DNA of 64,000 nt from a virus. Positions 52,701-63,151 of this stretch are shown piece by piece. The notes beneath the pieces were generated by a model. That model had not been told where the DNA came from. It worked only from the letters and a program-made list of their open reading frames with translations, and ran no database searches. The stretch covers positions 17,265-81,264 of the IMG/VR virus record IMGVR_UViG_3300032011_003203. The stretch is one strand, 5' to 3'. The position numbers and the translations under genes are program-made. Position 1 is the first letter of the stretch. Every line of letters begins with the position of its first letter.

Positions 52701-55700
52701 TGGTGCAAGATTTGAGGGTAGTATTACAGCATCACAAGGTTTGATTGGTGGATTCACTACAGATAGTAGTTCTTTCCATAGTGCACACATATTCATAAGT
52801 GGTTCACCAGCAGTTGGTGGAGCACCAAACGATAGAAATATGTTCATCTCATCTTCAAATTTCAATGTAAAAGAAGATGGTAGTATCACAGGTTCAAGTG
52901 CAAGATTTGATGGTAACACGGATATAAGTGGAACAACCACAATCGGTGGAAACTTGACTGTAGATGGAACTGGTACGATTGCATCATTTGGATTAACAGA
53001 AACAGCAATCTCAAGTTCTAATGATAATTTAATTTTAAAATCAACTGGTGAGATAACCGCATCAGCAGCAAAGATTTCTGGTGATAGTGTTGATATAGAT
53101 GTTTCACAATTTGAATTGGATGCAACTGATGTAGCAATATCATCACAACACGCATCAATGAGTTTAGGACACGATGCAGATACAAATGGTGGTGTACGAT
53201 TAGTTGGAACTAATGGTGGTAGTATTGTAATGGGAGATAACCTACCTGCAAACTTATCTGATAATGGTATCTTTATGAGTGGTAGTGGAGATTTTAATTT
53301 TCAAGGTGATACATCTAACTTTATTAGAAAGATAGGAACTGCAGTTACAATCGCATCTGAAACATTTGGATTAGATGCTGGTTCACTTATTATCAGTAGT
53401 TCAATGGATAGTGGAAAGGGAGTTATACGATTAGGTACAAGTGGTGGACCAAACTCACCAACAAGTACAACCGCAGGAATCTATATGGATGGTGGTGGTG
53501 CATTAAATGTAGTTGGAAACTCTACAAACTTTTTACGAACAGATGAGGGTTCATTAACAGTCAATACCGATACCTTAGATTTAAAAACAAGTACATTAAG
53601 AGTATCATCATCTAATGGTGGAGTAATTGCTTTAGGTGAAACCATACCACAAAAACTTGAAGCAGCTGGATTATTTTTAAGTGGTAGTGGACAATTTAGT
53701 TTTTACTCATCATCAAGGGGACACATAGTATTTGATGGTACAGATTTTAAAATAGCATCAGAAAATTTAACAATTGATACATCAACACTTGATATCAATA
53801 CTGCAGGTGGTGGTAATATCGCACTTGGTAGTGGTTCACCATCATTAACTGCAGCAGGTATTTTCCTAAGTGGTAGTGGTGATTTCAATTTTATGAAAGA
53901 TGCCAATAACTTTATACGACAAAGTGGTGGTACATTCCAAATAAAAGCTGATACATTTGATTTAGCAACTTCAACATTAATAATTGATTCAGCAGCAAAT
54001 AATGGAAAGATTGCTTTAGGTGCAACACCTAACACAAGTGTGGGTGGGACTAATAAAGGTATCTATATGGATGGTACTGGTGATTTCTTAGTAAGAGGGG
54101 ATGGTAATAACTTCTTTAAATTTGATGCAAGTGGAGCTTCGATAGAAATAAAATCAGATACATTTGATTTAGCAACAACCACATTGATATTAGATAGTTC
54201 AACAAATAGTGGTAAGTTAGCTTTAGGACAAACACCACCATCTGCACATAATAGTGGTAATGGTATATATTTTGATGGAACGGCTAAGTTCTTAATTGGT
54301 AGTGCAAGTGGAGACCATTTACAATATGATGGTGATAACTTTGATATTAAAGTTGGTTCATTAGAATTAGATGCAAGTAACATTGAGATTAGTTCAACCA
54401 ACGCATCTATGTCATTAGGAGAGGGTAACATAATACTCGATGGTGCTAATAATAAAATTAAAGTTGGTAAAACTTCTAATAAACAAGTTGAGATAGTTGG
54501 TTCATCCACACAAGGATATATTGCAACAGGTAAAACAAGTGCAACATCAACTACTGCAGGATTTTGGTTAGCAAACAACAACACAGACACAGAATTTCAT
54601 GTCGGTAATTCTTCTAATTTCTTAAAATTTGATGGTGGAGATTTCTCGATTGCATCAGACCAATTAGAAGTATCTGCTTCAACATTACAAATATCTACAG
54701 CAAATGTTTCTATGAGTTTAGGACATTCAAATGATGACCCATTTGGTACATTGATAATGAAAGGTGGTAGTACACCAACATTTGCAATGGGTAGAGGTGC
54801 AGTTAGTATGAGTTTAAATTCTGGTAGTGGTATCTTCTTTGATGGAGATGGTAACTTCAGAATGGGTGATGATGATGGTAGTTTATCAATGCAAAATGGT
54901 AACTTTAGTATTACAGGTTCTGATGTTGATATTAATGTAACTGATTTAAATATTACTTCGACTGGATTTAGATTATCATCCACAAATGCTTCGATGTCAT
55001 TAGGTACAAATGACCAATTATTTATGCACGCAAATAGTTCAAGTCCATTCCTTAGTGTTGGACAATCTACAAAAGGTTACGGACAGACAGGAACTTTCTT
55101 AGGATTTGTAAATTCAGTATCAAGACCACGAGTTTCTTTTGTGGGAAGTGCTGGACATTTTAAATTTGATACTGGTTTAGATATACAAACAGATACATTC
55201 GAACTTGATGCAAATAGTGGTGATTTACAAATATCAAGTGCTCATAAATCAATGTCATTAAATGATGGAACTATTGTATTTGATGGACCAAACAAAAAAA
55301 TAACAGTCGGTACAAGTAATGCTGTTACTATTCAAGGTGGTAGTACAGATAACTTTATTGCAATGGGTAGTAAAACTAATTTTGGTGATGAGGGAAGTGG
55401 TACTGCTGGGATATTAATCGGAATGGATTCATCAAATCCACAAGCAGAATTTGTAAAGAGTTCTACAGAATATATTATTTTTGATAATGGCGTAGATATG
55501 AAAACACTCAATTTTGAGTTGGATGCAAATGGTGGAGATTTACAAATATCATCTGCACATAAATCTATGAGTTTGGGTGGTGAAGTTAAATTAGATGGAA
55601 CAAACACAAAGATAGAAGTTGGTTCAAGTAATAAAATTACTATTCAAGGTGGAAGTACTGATAACTTTATCACTATGGGTAGTAAAACAAGTTTCACACA

Positions 55701-58700
55701 CGAGGGTAGTGGAACTGCAGGTATATTAATTGGAATGGATGGAAGTAATCCACAAGCAGAATTTGTAAAGAGTGCAACTGATTACTTTATATTCGATGAT
55801 GGTTTAGATATTAAAACTACTAAACTTGAATTAGATGCTGGTTCACTACAATTATCCAATACACAAAATTCTATGAGTTTAAGTCCTGATGGAAGTAATC
55901 CTATCAGAATGGTTGGTGATGGTACAGATGCATTTATTACAATGGGTAGTAAAGCAAGTTTTGGTAATGAGGGTAGTGGAACTGCTGGTATTATTATCGG
56001 TATGGATGGTGCTAATCCACAAGCAGAGTTTGTTAAAAACTCTACAAATTATTTTATATTCGATGATGGTATTGATATTAAAACCGATACATTCAAACTC
56101 GATACAACAAATCTCGATATAGATTCATCAACCAGTAGGATTCAAATTCATAATGGTAGTAATGAAGTTGTAAGATTAGGAGAGATAAGTGATAGTGCAT
56201 CAGATTTATATGGATTAAAGATTTATGATGGAAGTGGAACTGCATCAAGTAATACACTTGTAAAACTTGGTGGAGAGGGTAACACAATTGCTGGTTGGAC
56301 AATCAGTAATACTGCACTAACGGGTGGTAATATGATTATCCGTCAAGATGGTACAATTGAATCTGCAGGATTTGCAAGTAATGTTGCTGGAAGTGGATTT
56401 AGATTAACTGCAGCACAAGGTGGATTTTTAGAAGTAGAAAATGCTAAGATTCGTGGAACATTAGCAACTGCAGTATTTGAAAAAGAAAGTGTAAATGCGG
56501 TTGGTGGACAATTATATGTAGCAAACTCTACAGTCTTAACATCAAGTGCATTTAATCCAAATGGAATACATACTGCAGCACAAACCACAATGTCAGTTGA
56601 AAATGTTACTGGTTTTGCTAGTGGTGAAATTTTATCTTTAAAGAGAGTATCTAATACAGGTTTCTCTACTGAATATGTAAAGGTTGCAAGTTCATCAAGA
56701 ACTGATACATCAAGTGATACAAATTTTTCTGGAGAACTTTATGTTTCTCGTGGATTAGGAAATGGTGTAGCAGGAGATAGTGGTTCATTGGGAGAATCAC
56801 CTGGTGCAGCACAAGCATATAGTGGTTCACAAGTAATAGTTTCTACTGGTAAATTAAATACTGGTTACATAAGATTAAACGCAAATCCAAATGATGAAAC
56901 AACACCATATATGGATATTGTTGAAAGAACAGGTAGTAACATTTATGATGTACAATTAAAAGCTCGTTTAGGAGATTTAAGTGGATTAAGTAGTGGATTA
57001 CTATTTGGTGAAACAGACCCAGGTTTTGGATTATTTACGGAAAATGTATTCTTGAAAGGAGCAATCACTGCAACTACTGGTTCGATAACTGGTCAGTTAT
57101 TTGTAAACACAACCGATTCAGAAAGATTAATTTTAGGTGTTGATATAAGTGGTACTAACGATGGTTTACATATAAATGATAATAACTATTGGTACACGAC
57201 TGGTGCATTAAAAGTTGGTTCATCAAATTATTATTTACAAAATGATTCAAGTGGTAATTTAACACTAAGACCAAAAGAACTTGATATTAGAGTTGGTAGT
57301 GTTGATTTTGAATTATCATCTACACAACAATCTATGTCATTTGCAGATAAAGATATTTTAATAAAGAAAGATGGAAGTGATGCAAGTATTACAGTCGGTG
57401 GAACTACAAGTAAACAAATTACAATTAAGGGTAGTAATACTCAAGGATATATCGCAAGTGGTAAAACATCTGCTGCTTCATTAACAGAGGGATTTTGGAT
57501 TGCTAATAACAATACGGATGCGGAGTTCCATATTGGTGATGGTACAAGTGCAATTAAATTTGATGATAATCAATTACACATAACTTCTTCAAAATTTGAA
57601 CTTGATGTTAATGAGGGTGATTTACAAATATCATCACAACATAAATCAGCATCATATGGAAATAAAGCAATTGTAATTGATGGTTCGAAAGCATTGATTA
57701 GTGTTGGTACTACTGCAAACAAACAAATTTTTATAAGTGGTAGTACATCTCAAGGTTTAATTTATAGTGGTAAAACATCTGCTGCTTCTACAACAGAGGG
57801 ATTTTGGTTAGCAAACAATAACCAAGATATAGAATTTGTAGTTGGAGATGCAACAGATTTTATAAAGTTTGATGATAACGCATTATCATTATCTACAAGA
57901 ACTTTTGAATTAAATGCAGGTGATGGTGATTTACAAATATCAAGTGGACACACATCAATGTCATTAGCAGATGATATGATTTTATTAAAAGCAGCAGGTA
58001 ATGCAGGAAGTATTCAAGTAGGACAACATTCATCAAATAATATTATGATAACTGGTAGTACTACTGCTGGTGTTATAAAGAGTGGTAAATCAAGTGTTAA
58101 TGATTTAACTTCAGGTTTCTACATAGCAAATGATGCTGGTACAGAACAATTCCATATTGGGGATGGTACTAATGCATTAAAATATGATGGAAGTAATCTA
58201 CACATAACTGCATCACAAGTAAATTTAACTGGTGAGGGTGTAACTATAGATGTAAGCACATTTGAATTAGAAGCAGCAAATGTAGAGATATCATCTGGTC
58301 AAGCTTCAATGAGTGTTGGTTATGATGATAATCTTGCAGGTGGTATAAACATCGCAGGTGGAGCAACATCTACTATTGGGTTTGGAAGTAAAGCATCACC
58401 ACGAATGAAATTATCAAGTACCGCAACTGATTCATTTTTACAAATTGGTTCACCAACATTTGCTAATCCTGCACAAAGTGGTATTCTGATTGGTAGTGAT
58501 GGTGGAACTGCTGAATTTCACATTTATAATGCTGCAAATAAAAAGATTTCATTTGATGGTAGTGATTTTGATATAAGAACTACAAAACTTTATTTAGAAA
58601 CCACAGGTTTAAAACTAAGTGGTGATAGTGGAACTGGTACAAGTAATTACTTAGCATTAGGTTCTGCAACAAGTGCAACTGCTGGAAGTGGTATTTGGTT

Positions 58701-61700
58701 AGATGGTGGTGGAAACGCAAGATTTGGTACTGCAACCAATAGTGATAATTTTATATACTTTAATGGAAGTACACTACAAATTAAAGCAGATGATATTGAT
58801 ATTTCATCTACTGCATTTAATTTAAATGCTAATGGTGGTGATTTAATAATTTCAAGTTCAGACCATCGTATTTCATTAGCAAATGAAAATATTATATTAG
58901 ATGGTACTTCGACTGGATTTATGTCAATAGGAACTGTCACAGGTGTTACAGATACAGGTGGAAGTAACAAAGGATTTTATGCAGAGGGTGATGGAGATTT
59001 CATAACTAAAGCAGCTGCAAATAAATATATACAATTCAATGGTGGTGATTTAGATATTAAAACAGGTATCTTCAAACTTGATACCGCAAAACTCGATATT
59101 GATTCATCCGCTGGTGGAAGTGGTAGTATTGCATTAGGTGCAACACCACCAACACAATACAATAGTGGAACAGGTTTCTTTGTAGATGGTGCTGGTAAAT
59201 TCCTATTAGGAAATTCAGGTGGTAACAAAGTTCAATTCGATGGAAGTACATTGACCGTTGCTGGTACGATTAATATTATTAGTGGTGATTTGGCAGGTGT
59301 AACTTCCAATACAATTAGTGGTTCATATCCACCAGCATCTGCTTCACAAGATTTAGGTTTTGCAACACAAGTTGTGTTGGATTCTGATGGTATGAGTTTA
59401 AAGAATGCTGATGCAAGTAAAACATTAGCAACTTATGGAAAAACAGCAAAAATATTTGATGGTTTAAATTCCAACACTTATGTAGAGGTTGGTGGTAAAG
59501 GAATAACACAAGTTAGTGGAAGTGTAACGGGTAGTTTATTAACCAATGGAGTGATGAGTTTATTTGGTGCTGGTGCAGAAAAAGCAGTATTCAGTAGTAC
59601 AGGTTCATTATTCAGAGGTGATGCACAAAACACATTCACAAGAGTAGATTCAAATGGATTAACAATTGTGGATAACGGAAGTGTACAAGGTACATTCACT
59701 AATGGTACAATTAATCTTTATGGAAACAATGGTACGGATAGAAAAGTAACGATTGATTCAGATGGATTCAAGGCTTATTATGATTCAAATAATTACATAA
59801 ATGTAAATTCATCCACGATGGACATATATGCGGGTAGTAGTACTGCTGCAGCATCATTTGGAACGACTGTTACACTTCGTGGAAATAATAGTGATGCTGA
59901 TAAGATTACTATTAATAGTGGTGGAATTAAAATAACTGAGGGTAGTGCAACAATTGCAACCTTTGGTAGTAACATACATTTAAATGATGGACAAATATAT
60001 GTAGGGGTTACAGGTTCAAGTGGAGATTGGTTAGAGATTGATTCAAGTGGAATTGACATTATGAGAAATAATGTTAGTGTTGGACAATGGCAAGATTCTG
60101 CATTACGATTAGGAAAAGTATCAAACGAGCATGTTACAATCAATGATGCGGGTATGAAAGTAATGGATGGAACTACTCTGAAAGCACATTTTGGTAGTGA
60201 CATACACTTAAATGATGGGCAGATATATGTTGGTGTAACTGGTTCTGATTGGTTAGAAATTGATTCAACATCTATTGATATCAACAGAAACAATGTAAGT
60301 GTTGGTCAGTTCACAGATTCAGCTATGAGAATAGGGCGATTATCAAATGAGCATGTCATAGTCAATGATTCGGGTATGAAAGTAATGGATGGAACTACAT
60401 TGAAGGCACACTTCGGAAGTGATATCCATTTAAATGATGGGCAAATATATGTGGGAGTTACAGGTTCTGATTGGTTGGAGATTGATTCAACATCTATTGA
60501 TATATTTAGAAATAATACAAGTGTAATCAATCTAACAGATTCAGACTTTAGAATTGGTGCAGTTGCCAAAGACCATACCATCATCAATAATAGTGGTTTG
60601 AAAGTTATGGATGGTACTGCAATGAGAGCAACATTTGGAGCTGATGCTCACATTAATGGTGGGACTATTTATGTTGGTGTAACTGGTTCAAGTGGGGATT
60701 GGGTAGAGATTGATTCTAGCGGAATTGATATTATGAGAAATAATGTTAGTACTGCTAAATTTGAAGATTCTACAATTACATTAGCACCAAACACAGGTGC
60801 AGCAACAGATGATGCAGTTGTTATTTCATCAACTAATGGTGTAAAAATTTATGATAATAGTACAGACTATGTACATCTGGCTTCAGATGGTATGAGTGTT
60901 TATGCTGGACATGCAAGTAATAAATCAGCACACTTTGGTAGTACTATTTCATTATACTCAGATGGAGCGTTAGGTTCTCATAATAGAACTCTACACATAA
61001 CAGACCACGGAATAAATATTGGACAAAATACAACTGGTCCATCAGGTGCAAATACACCAAGTGCAATTATTAATAATGTAAGTATTACGGGTGCGGGTGT
61101 AAGAGTTTATGGAGATGCTACCAATACTTACGCAGATGTAGGTTCTTCTGGTTTAGATATTGTTAAAACTGGAACTAATGTTGCGAACTTTGGTGCTACG
61201 GTCAGAGTTGGTGAAGATGATAATGCCAAATCTGCATTTAGAGTTGATGGAAGTGGTAATGTTACAGTCGGAACTGGAAACACAACAAACTTTCAAGTAT
61301 TCGCAGATGGAACAGTCAGTTCATCAAACGCTATATTTGCTAAAGGTAAAATTACAGATGCTACAGCGGTTGAGGGTCTTATACAAGGATTTGTTAATAT
61401 GAAGTACACATCATCAAATGCTTCTGCAGTAGCACACACTGCATATGATTGGTATTCATCACTTGTTAAAGACAGTGCAGCTGGTGCATATACACAATAT
61501 GATAATCAATATCTAATTGATATTGGTGGTGGTTTTTCTTCAACACATAGTACAAGAGCAATTGCAGTTAACTTTATGAGATTTGATTCATCTTTTTGGA
61601 ATGATAAAGCAATTGGACATATTAGATTTCCAAGAACAGGTACTGATGCACATTTTGGTAGTGCACAAGTGTTTTTCGAGGGTGGTTCAGGTGGAGCACC

Positions 61701-62721
61701 ATACATCAATGATGCTTCCGATTTTGGTGGTAATAAATATGTATATAATAGTTCAACGCCTGCTTGGGAACAAGTTTGGTTAGATAATTTCCACATTCAT
61801 GTCGACACTGAAGATTTTGCAAAACCATTTTATCAATCTAATACCATCGGTGGAAATTCTTATGGTAATTCTTGGAGAATAACAAGTGGTATGAGAGTTA
61901 TGTTTGTAGCAAACACTTTAGATTGGAAAGTAATGCCAAACATTCAAAAGTTTGAAGGTATTAGACCTAAATTTTATAGTGGATTAAATGTAGGAAACAC
62001 CAATACAGCACACGCAACTTATGAATTATATGTTGCAGGTGATATTGGAGCAACTGGTAATGTTACAGCATATGCTGACTATGTTTGTGATGATTGTGGT
62101 TGGCATCACGCTGCAAAACCACTTGATAATATATGTCCAAGTTGTGGTGGAACAAATGTTAACTATCACGATGATGTAGCATTATTAAAACAAATTATTG
62201 ATACTACTGCAGCACATCCTACTGATATGGAGAAACAATATCAAGCATATGAAAAACTTGCAAAACTTGGGGTGATAGACATAAATATAGATAATCAAGA
62301 TGATAGGTTAGGACTAAGAGAAAAGGATATACAAGTTACTCATAATTTACATGCGTTAAACAATTATTTAATATCAGGTTTAGTTCAAGAACGAAAAAGA
62401 ACTGAGGGATTGGAAGATAGAATTGAAAAGATGGAAACAATTATTAAAACTTTTGGTGGTGAACCAGGTAAAGGAGTTGCCCACAATTTTAAAGATGGGA
62501 AGATTCAACCTTTTAATGGTGATTATTCAAAAGATGATGGTAGGGTTATTAAAATGATAAGAAATAAGGGTGTTAAGGTTTATCATAATTTTAATAAAAT
62601 GAAAGAAAGATATTGGAAGTGGGGACAAAAAGACGATATAATGAAAGAAGATTACAAACAAAATAAAGATGGTAGTGTAAACACAAAAAAACAACCAAAA
62701 CCAAAAATAACGGAGTTATAA
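49732..62721 (+). CDS. Giant tail fibre protein, 4329 aa
   Basis: Residues 1-300 are the probable attachment part with Pro-rich linkers. About 800-3700 is built from repeats: strand-turn units such as TFELDA..LQISS..KSMSL, GSGDF.F and GKTSA.ST.GFW.ANNN.DTEFH, as expected for a long trimeric beta-helix fibre. DNA-level repeats are listed apart. Near the end, CDDC (4119-4122) and CPSC (4135-4138) form a zinc-ribbon-like module, followed by a coiled-coil tail (QERKRTEGLEDRIEKMETII) that probably trimerises. It is the longest gene here and the likely host-recognition fibre. Confidence 0.85.
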   Translation: MAILKRINKYQGLKDIDILVEEVGLTSQYFQVYDFPDQVPQGKSSFLVAGSPFLADNVELKVEIIDAGGNTVYTEAITDYLEGNARRVSVEVYDDVVPGDGFMYIVGELKPNYKQISGLEANQDNITDTQIIDPASFGPGLGAGNIPDEFIEQVNAQNAQDVPEEFQGVYNVRYVRPVFINAALPNSQPIFFYQQPRITVTEVVKPFIEQLAPSGSVVLSGSIEANPAPDLAPLPAPIDPPPGFPKNPAAEGLGKIGQINEIFKSSKKAKANPFRNSGFRSRGRLIRRASPEQDRFSMKIHALEESNETTKDKASSALVGATLKIKSPKIDLVKFPAADFDIPEVFETSVKKVLNEETIVPVDDFYITRKDTKEQIPVPIIADEVAGGGQSEVTMSYTPFPEQSLSATHNRSFADITVANLRTFSGDVYKTKIYGKSQGSLGDFELLHEGTIESPQTLIDPFSPDGFLNIGYFHTQSIVDSYWLVSGGAVTRDDTKILDGVQISGSNYGVSDSVEFTTSGSFSLEKGVPYSITFNAHYFKEDKVKSDGSVGKDFELDVLVDEAALIGGSLDGKYQSVGKVDLDGLTEFEGTIPGIYTTFLTPSDVGPTLKLKFKLNSGRAIINDIVVRPHAETNFNPDFFRVVLPMAYPLPKQPDLYDFLVEFYDVNNNIAETFTIGQNIEFTGAPLNIDGEDNLLSGSMFIGSAQGSGFEMAGVSSAFLRSIGYNGFDKTIAENKGGFLLFSGSIGDRLTASEAYEGVGLEIVDAHTSQDRYLKFRTNPSTFEVVTDQFFLGQAGNSFVSGANGNIEIFSSGTTTLSGSNVDILTPNFYLGGDSNFISGSGGNIEIFNSGTTTLSGSAVDILTPSFFLGGQSAFVSGSGGNVEISSSNFHLTAGGDVTMSGTITATAGNIGDFQIIDGQISGSNITMNATNSTIFKTDQGPGSDSGESFRQLKDEYYIDFTPEDESPDNFHVKFGPNFSVDKDGVLFASGARFEGSITASQGLIGGFTTDSSSFHSAHIFISGSPAVGGAPNDRNMFISSSNFNVKEDGSITGSSARFDGNTDISGTTTIGGNLTVDGTGTIASFGLTETAISSSNDNLILKSTGEITASAAKISGDSVDIDVSQFELDATDVAISSQHASMSLGHDADTNGGVRLVGTNGGSIVMGDNLPANLSDNGIFMSGSGDFNFQGDTSNFIRKIGTAVTIASETFGLDAGSLIISSSMDSGKGVIRLGTSGGPNSPTSTTAGIYMDGGGALNVVGNSTNFLRTDEGSLTVNTDTLDLKTSTLRVSSSNGGVIALGETIPQKLEAAGLFLSGSGQFSFYSSSRGHIVFDGTDFKIASENLTIDTSTLDINTAGGGNIALGSGSPSLTAAGIFLSGSGDFNFMKDANNFIRQSGGTFQIKADTFDLATSTLIIDSAANNGKIALGATPNTSVGGTNKGIYMDGTGDFLVRGDGNNFFKFDASGASIEIKSDTFDLATTTLILDSSTNSGKLALGQTPPSAHNSGNGIYFDGTAKFLIGSASGDHLQYDGDNFDIKVGSLELDASNIEISSTNASMSLGEGNIILDGANNKIKVGKTSNKQVEIVGSSTQGYIATGKTSATSTTAGFWLANNNTDTEFHVGNSSNFLKFDGGDFSIASDQLEVSASTLQISTANVSMSLGHSNDDPFGTLIMKGGSTPTFAMGRGAVSMSLNSGSGIFFDGDGNFRMGDDDGSLSMQNGNFSITGSDVDINVTDLNITSTGFRLSSTNASMSLGTNDQLFMHANSSSPFLSVGQSTKGYGQTGTFLGFVNSVSRPRVSFVGSAGHFKFDTGLDIQTDTFELDANSGDLQISSAHKSMSLNDGTIVFDGPNKKITVGTSNAVTIQGGSTDNFIAMGSKTNFGDEGSGTAGILIGMDSSNPQAEFVKSSTEYIIFDNGVDMKTLNFELDANGGDLQISSAHKSMSLGGEVKLDGTNTKIEVGSSNKITIQGGSTDNFITMGSKTSFTHEGSGTAGILIGMDGSNPQAEFVKSATDYFIFDDGLDIKTTKLELDAGSLQLSNTQNSMSLSPDGSNPIRMVGDGTDAFITMGSKASFGNEGSGTAGIIIGMDGANPQAEFVKNSTNYFIFDDGIDIKTDTFKLDTTNLDIDSSTSRIQIHNGSNEVVRLGEISDSASDLYGLKIYDGSGTASSNTLVKLGGEGNTIAGWTISNTALTGGNMIIRQDGTIESAGFASNVAGSGFRLTAAQGGFLEVENAKIRGTLATAVFEKESVNAVGGQLYVANSTVLTSSAFNPNGIHTAAQTTMSVENVTGFASGEILSLKRVSNTGFSTEYVKVASSSRTDTSSDTNFSGELYVSRGLGNGVAGDSGSLGESPGAAQAYSGSQVIVSTGKLNTGYIRLNANPNDETTPYMDIVERTGSNIYDVQLKARLGDLSGLSSGLLFGETDPGFGLFTENVFLKGAITATTGSITGQLFVNTTDSERLILGVDISGTNDGLHINDNNYWYTTGALKVGSSNYYLQNDSSGNLTLRPKELDIRVGSVDFELSSTQQSMSFADKDILIKKDGSDASITVGGTTSKQITIKGSNTQGYIASGKTSAASLTEGFWIANNNTDAEFHIGDGTSAIKFDDNQLHITSSKFELDVNEGDLQISSQHKSASYGNKAIVIDGSKALISVGTTANKQIFISGSTSQGLIYSGKTSAASTTEGFWLANNNQDIEFVVGDATDFIKFDDNALSLSTRTFELNAGDGDLQISSGHTSMSLADDMILLKAAGNAGSIQVGQHSSNNIMITGSTTAGVIKSGKSSVNDLTSGFYIANDAGTEQFHIGDGTNALKYDGSNLHITASQVNLTGEGVTIDVSTFELEAANVEISSGQASMSVGYDDNLAGGINIAGGATSTIGFGSKASPRMKLSSTATDSFLQIGSPTFANPAQSGILIGSDGGTAEFHIYNAANKKISFDGSDFDIRTTKLYLETTGLKLSGDSGTGTSNYLALGSATSATAGSGIWLDGGGNARFGTATNSDNFIYFNGSTLQIKADDIDISSTAFNLNANGGDLIISSSDHRISLANENIILDGTSTGFMSIGTVTGVTDTGGSNKGFYAEGDGDFITKAAANKYIQFNGGDLDIKTGIFKLDTAKLDIDSSAGGSGSIALGATPPTQYNSGTGFFVDGAGKFLLGNSGGNKVQFDGSTLTVAGTINIISGDLAGVTSNTISGSYPPASASQDLGFATQVVLDSDGMSLKNADASKTLATYGKTAKIFDGLNSNTYVEVGGKGITQVSGSVTGSLLTNGVMSLFGAGAEKAVFSSTGSLFRGDAQNTFTRVDSNGLTIVDNGSVQGTFTNGTINLYGNNGTDRKVTIDSDGFKAYYDSNNYINVNSSTMDIYAGSSTAAASFGTTVTLRGNNSDADKITINSGGIKITEGSATIATFGSNIHLNDGQIYVGVTGSSGDWLEIDSSGIDIMRNNVSVGQWQDSALRLGKVSNEHVTINDAGMKVMDGTTLKAHFGSDIHLNDGQIYVGVTGSDWLEIDSTSIDINRNNVSVGQFTDSAMRIGRLSNEHVIVNDSGMKVMDGTTLKAHFGSDIHLNDGQIYVGVTGSDWLEIDSTSIDIFRNNTSVINLTDSDFRIGAVAKDHTIINNSGLKVMDGTAMRATFGADAHINGGTIYVGVTGSSGDWVEIDSSGIDIMRNNVSTAKFEDSTITLAPNTGAATDDAVVISSTNGVKIYDNSTDYVHLASDGMSVYAGHASNKSAHFGSTISLYSDGALGSHNRTLHITDHGINIGQNTTGPSGANTPSAIINNVSITGAGVRVYGDATNTYADVGSSGLDIVKTGTNVANFGATVRVGEDDNAKSAFRVDGSGNVTVGTGNTTNFQVFADGTVSSSNAIFAKGKITDATAVEGLIQGFVNMKYTSSNASAVAHTAYDWYSSLVKDSAAGAYTQYDNQYLIDIGGGFSSTHSTRAIAVNFMRFDSSFWNDKAIGHIRFPRTGTDAHFGSAQVFFEGGSGGAPYINDASDFGGNKYVYNSSTPAWEQVWLDNFHIHVDTEDFAKPFYQSNTIGGNSYGNSWRITSGMRVMFVANTLDWKVMPNIQKFEGIRPKFYSGLNVGNTNTAHATYELYVAGDIGATGNVTAYADYVCDDCGWHHAAKPLDNICPSCGGTNVNYHDDVALLKQIIDTTAAHPTDMEKQYQAYEKLAKLGVIDINIDNQDDRLGLREKDIQVTHNLHALNNYLISGLVQERKRTEGLEDRIEKMETIIKTFGGEPGKGVAHNFKDGKIQPFNGDYSKDDGRVIKMIRNKGVKVYHNFNKMKERYWKWGQKDDIMKEDYKQNKDGSVNTKKQPKPKITEL
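52078..52404 (+). repeat. Tandem 114-bp coding repeats in fibre gene
   Basis: Units of 38 codons start near 52078, at 52192 and at 52306. The two full ones read VDILTPxFxLGG, then GSGGNIEIFNSGTTTLSGS. The first unit is diverged at its start and the third at its end. They code for successive beta-helix turns. Confidence 0.8.
55201..56100 (+). repeat. Long near-tandem coding repeats in fibre gene
   Basis: Three units with TIQGGSTDNFI.MGSK, then EGSGTAGILIGMD and NPQAEFVK, followed by a TFELDA strand block. Matching points of the first two (55330 and 55642) are 312 bp apart, which is 104 codons. The third is shorter at its front. Confidence 0.75.
59926..60839 (+). repeat. Four tandem 222-228-bp coding repeats in fibre gene
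   Basis: Units begin at 59926, 60154, 60376 and 60598. The middle two are 222 bp (74 codons) apart; the first is 228 because of two extra codons (SSGDW for SDW). Each reads KVMDGTTLKAHFGSDIHLN, DGQIYVGVTGS, DWLEIDS and ends in an NEH.I.N.SG stretch. High identity points to recent duplication. Confidence 0.85.
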
Positions 62722-62722
62722 T

Positions 62723-63151
62723 ATGAGTACAAAGTTTATATATGAAGCTGATATTAATTTAAATATTTTAAATGATACAATACAAGGTGGTGAAATTCAT
62801 TATAAATTTCACGAAGATGTTGATGGTTGGTATTATGATGAAATGAAATGGAAAGGTGGACAATTTAAAATTGACCTTAATGTAAATAAAAATACAACAA
62901 ATCTTAGACATGTATATGATTGGATAAATCTACCTTTATCACAATCAAATTGGTATAATGATTTTGTAAAAACTAATTATAATTTAGCTACTGGTTCATT
63001 TACAATTAAATCACAAGAACCAGATGATTTTAATTCAAGTCTTTTTAAAACCCACGGCGGTGCATTTCCATCAATGTCTACATCACCATATAGTGGACGA
63101 TGGGGATTTGGTTTTGGTAGTGGTTCATTTTCAGTAGTGGAGTATCCATAA
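62723..63151 (+). CDS. Hypothetical structural protein, 142 aa
   Basis: Starts two bases after the fibre gene. Mostly beta (FIYEADINLNIL, GGEIHYKFHEDVDGWYYDEMKW) with a Gly/Ser-rich end (RWGFGFGSGSFS). Its place suggests a fibre-associated or assembly protein. TAATG overlap with the next gene. No family. Confidence 0.65.
   Translation: MSTKFIYEADINLNILNDTIQGGEIHYKFHEDVDGWYYDEMKWKGGQFKIDLNVNKNTTNLRHVYDWINLPLSQSNWYNDFVKTNYNLATGSFTIKSQEPDDFNSSLFKTHGGAFPSMSTSPYSGRWGFGFGSGSFSVVEYP

Noticed and set aside
53703-55607. Series of long minus-strand open frames opposite the fibre gene
   Set aside because: They mirror the Ser/Gly/Asn-rich repeats of the plus strand, lack ribosome sites, and have shadow-like compositions rich in Leu, Pro and Ser.
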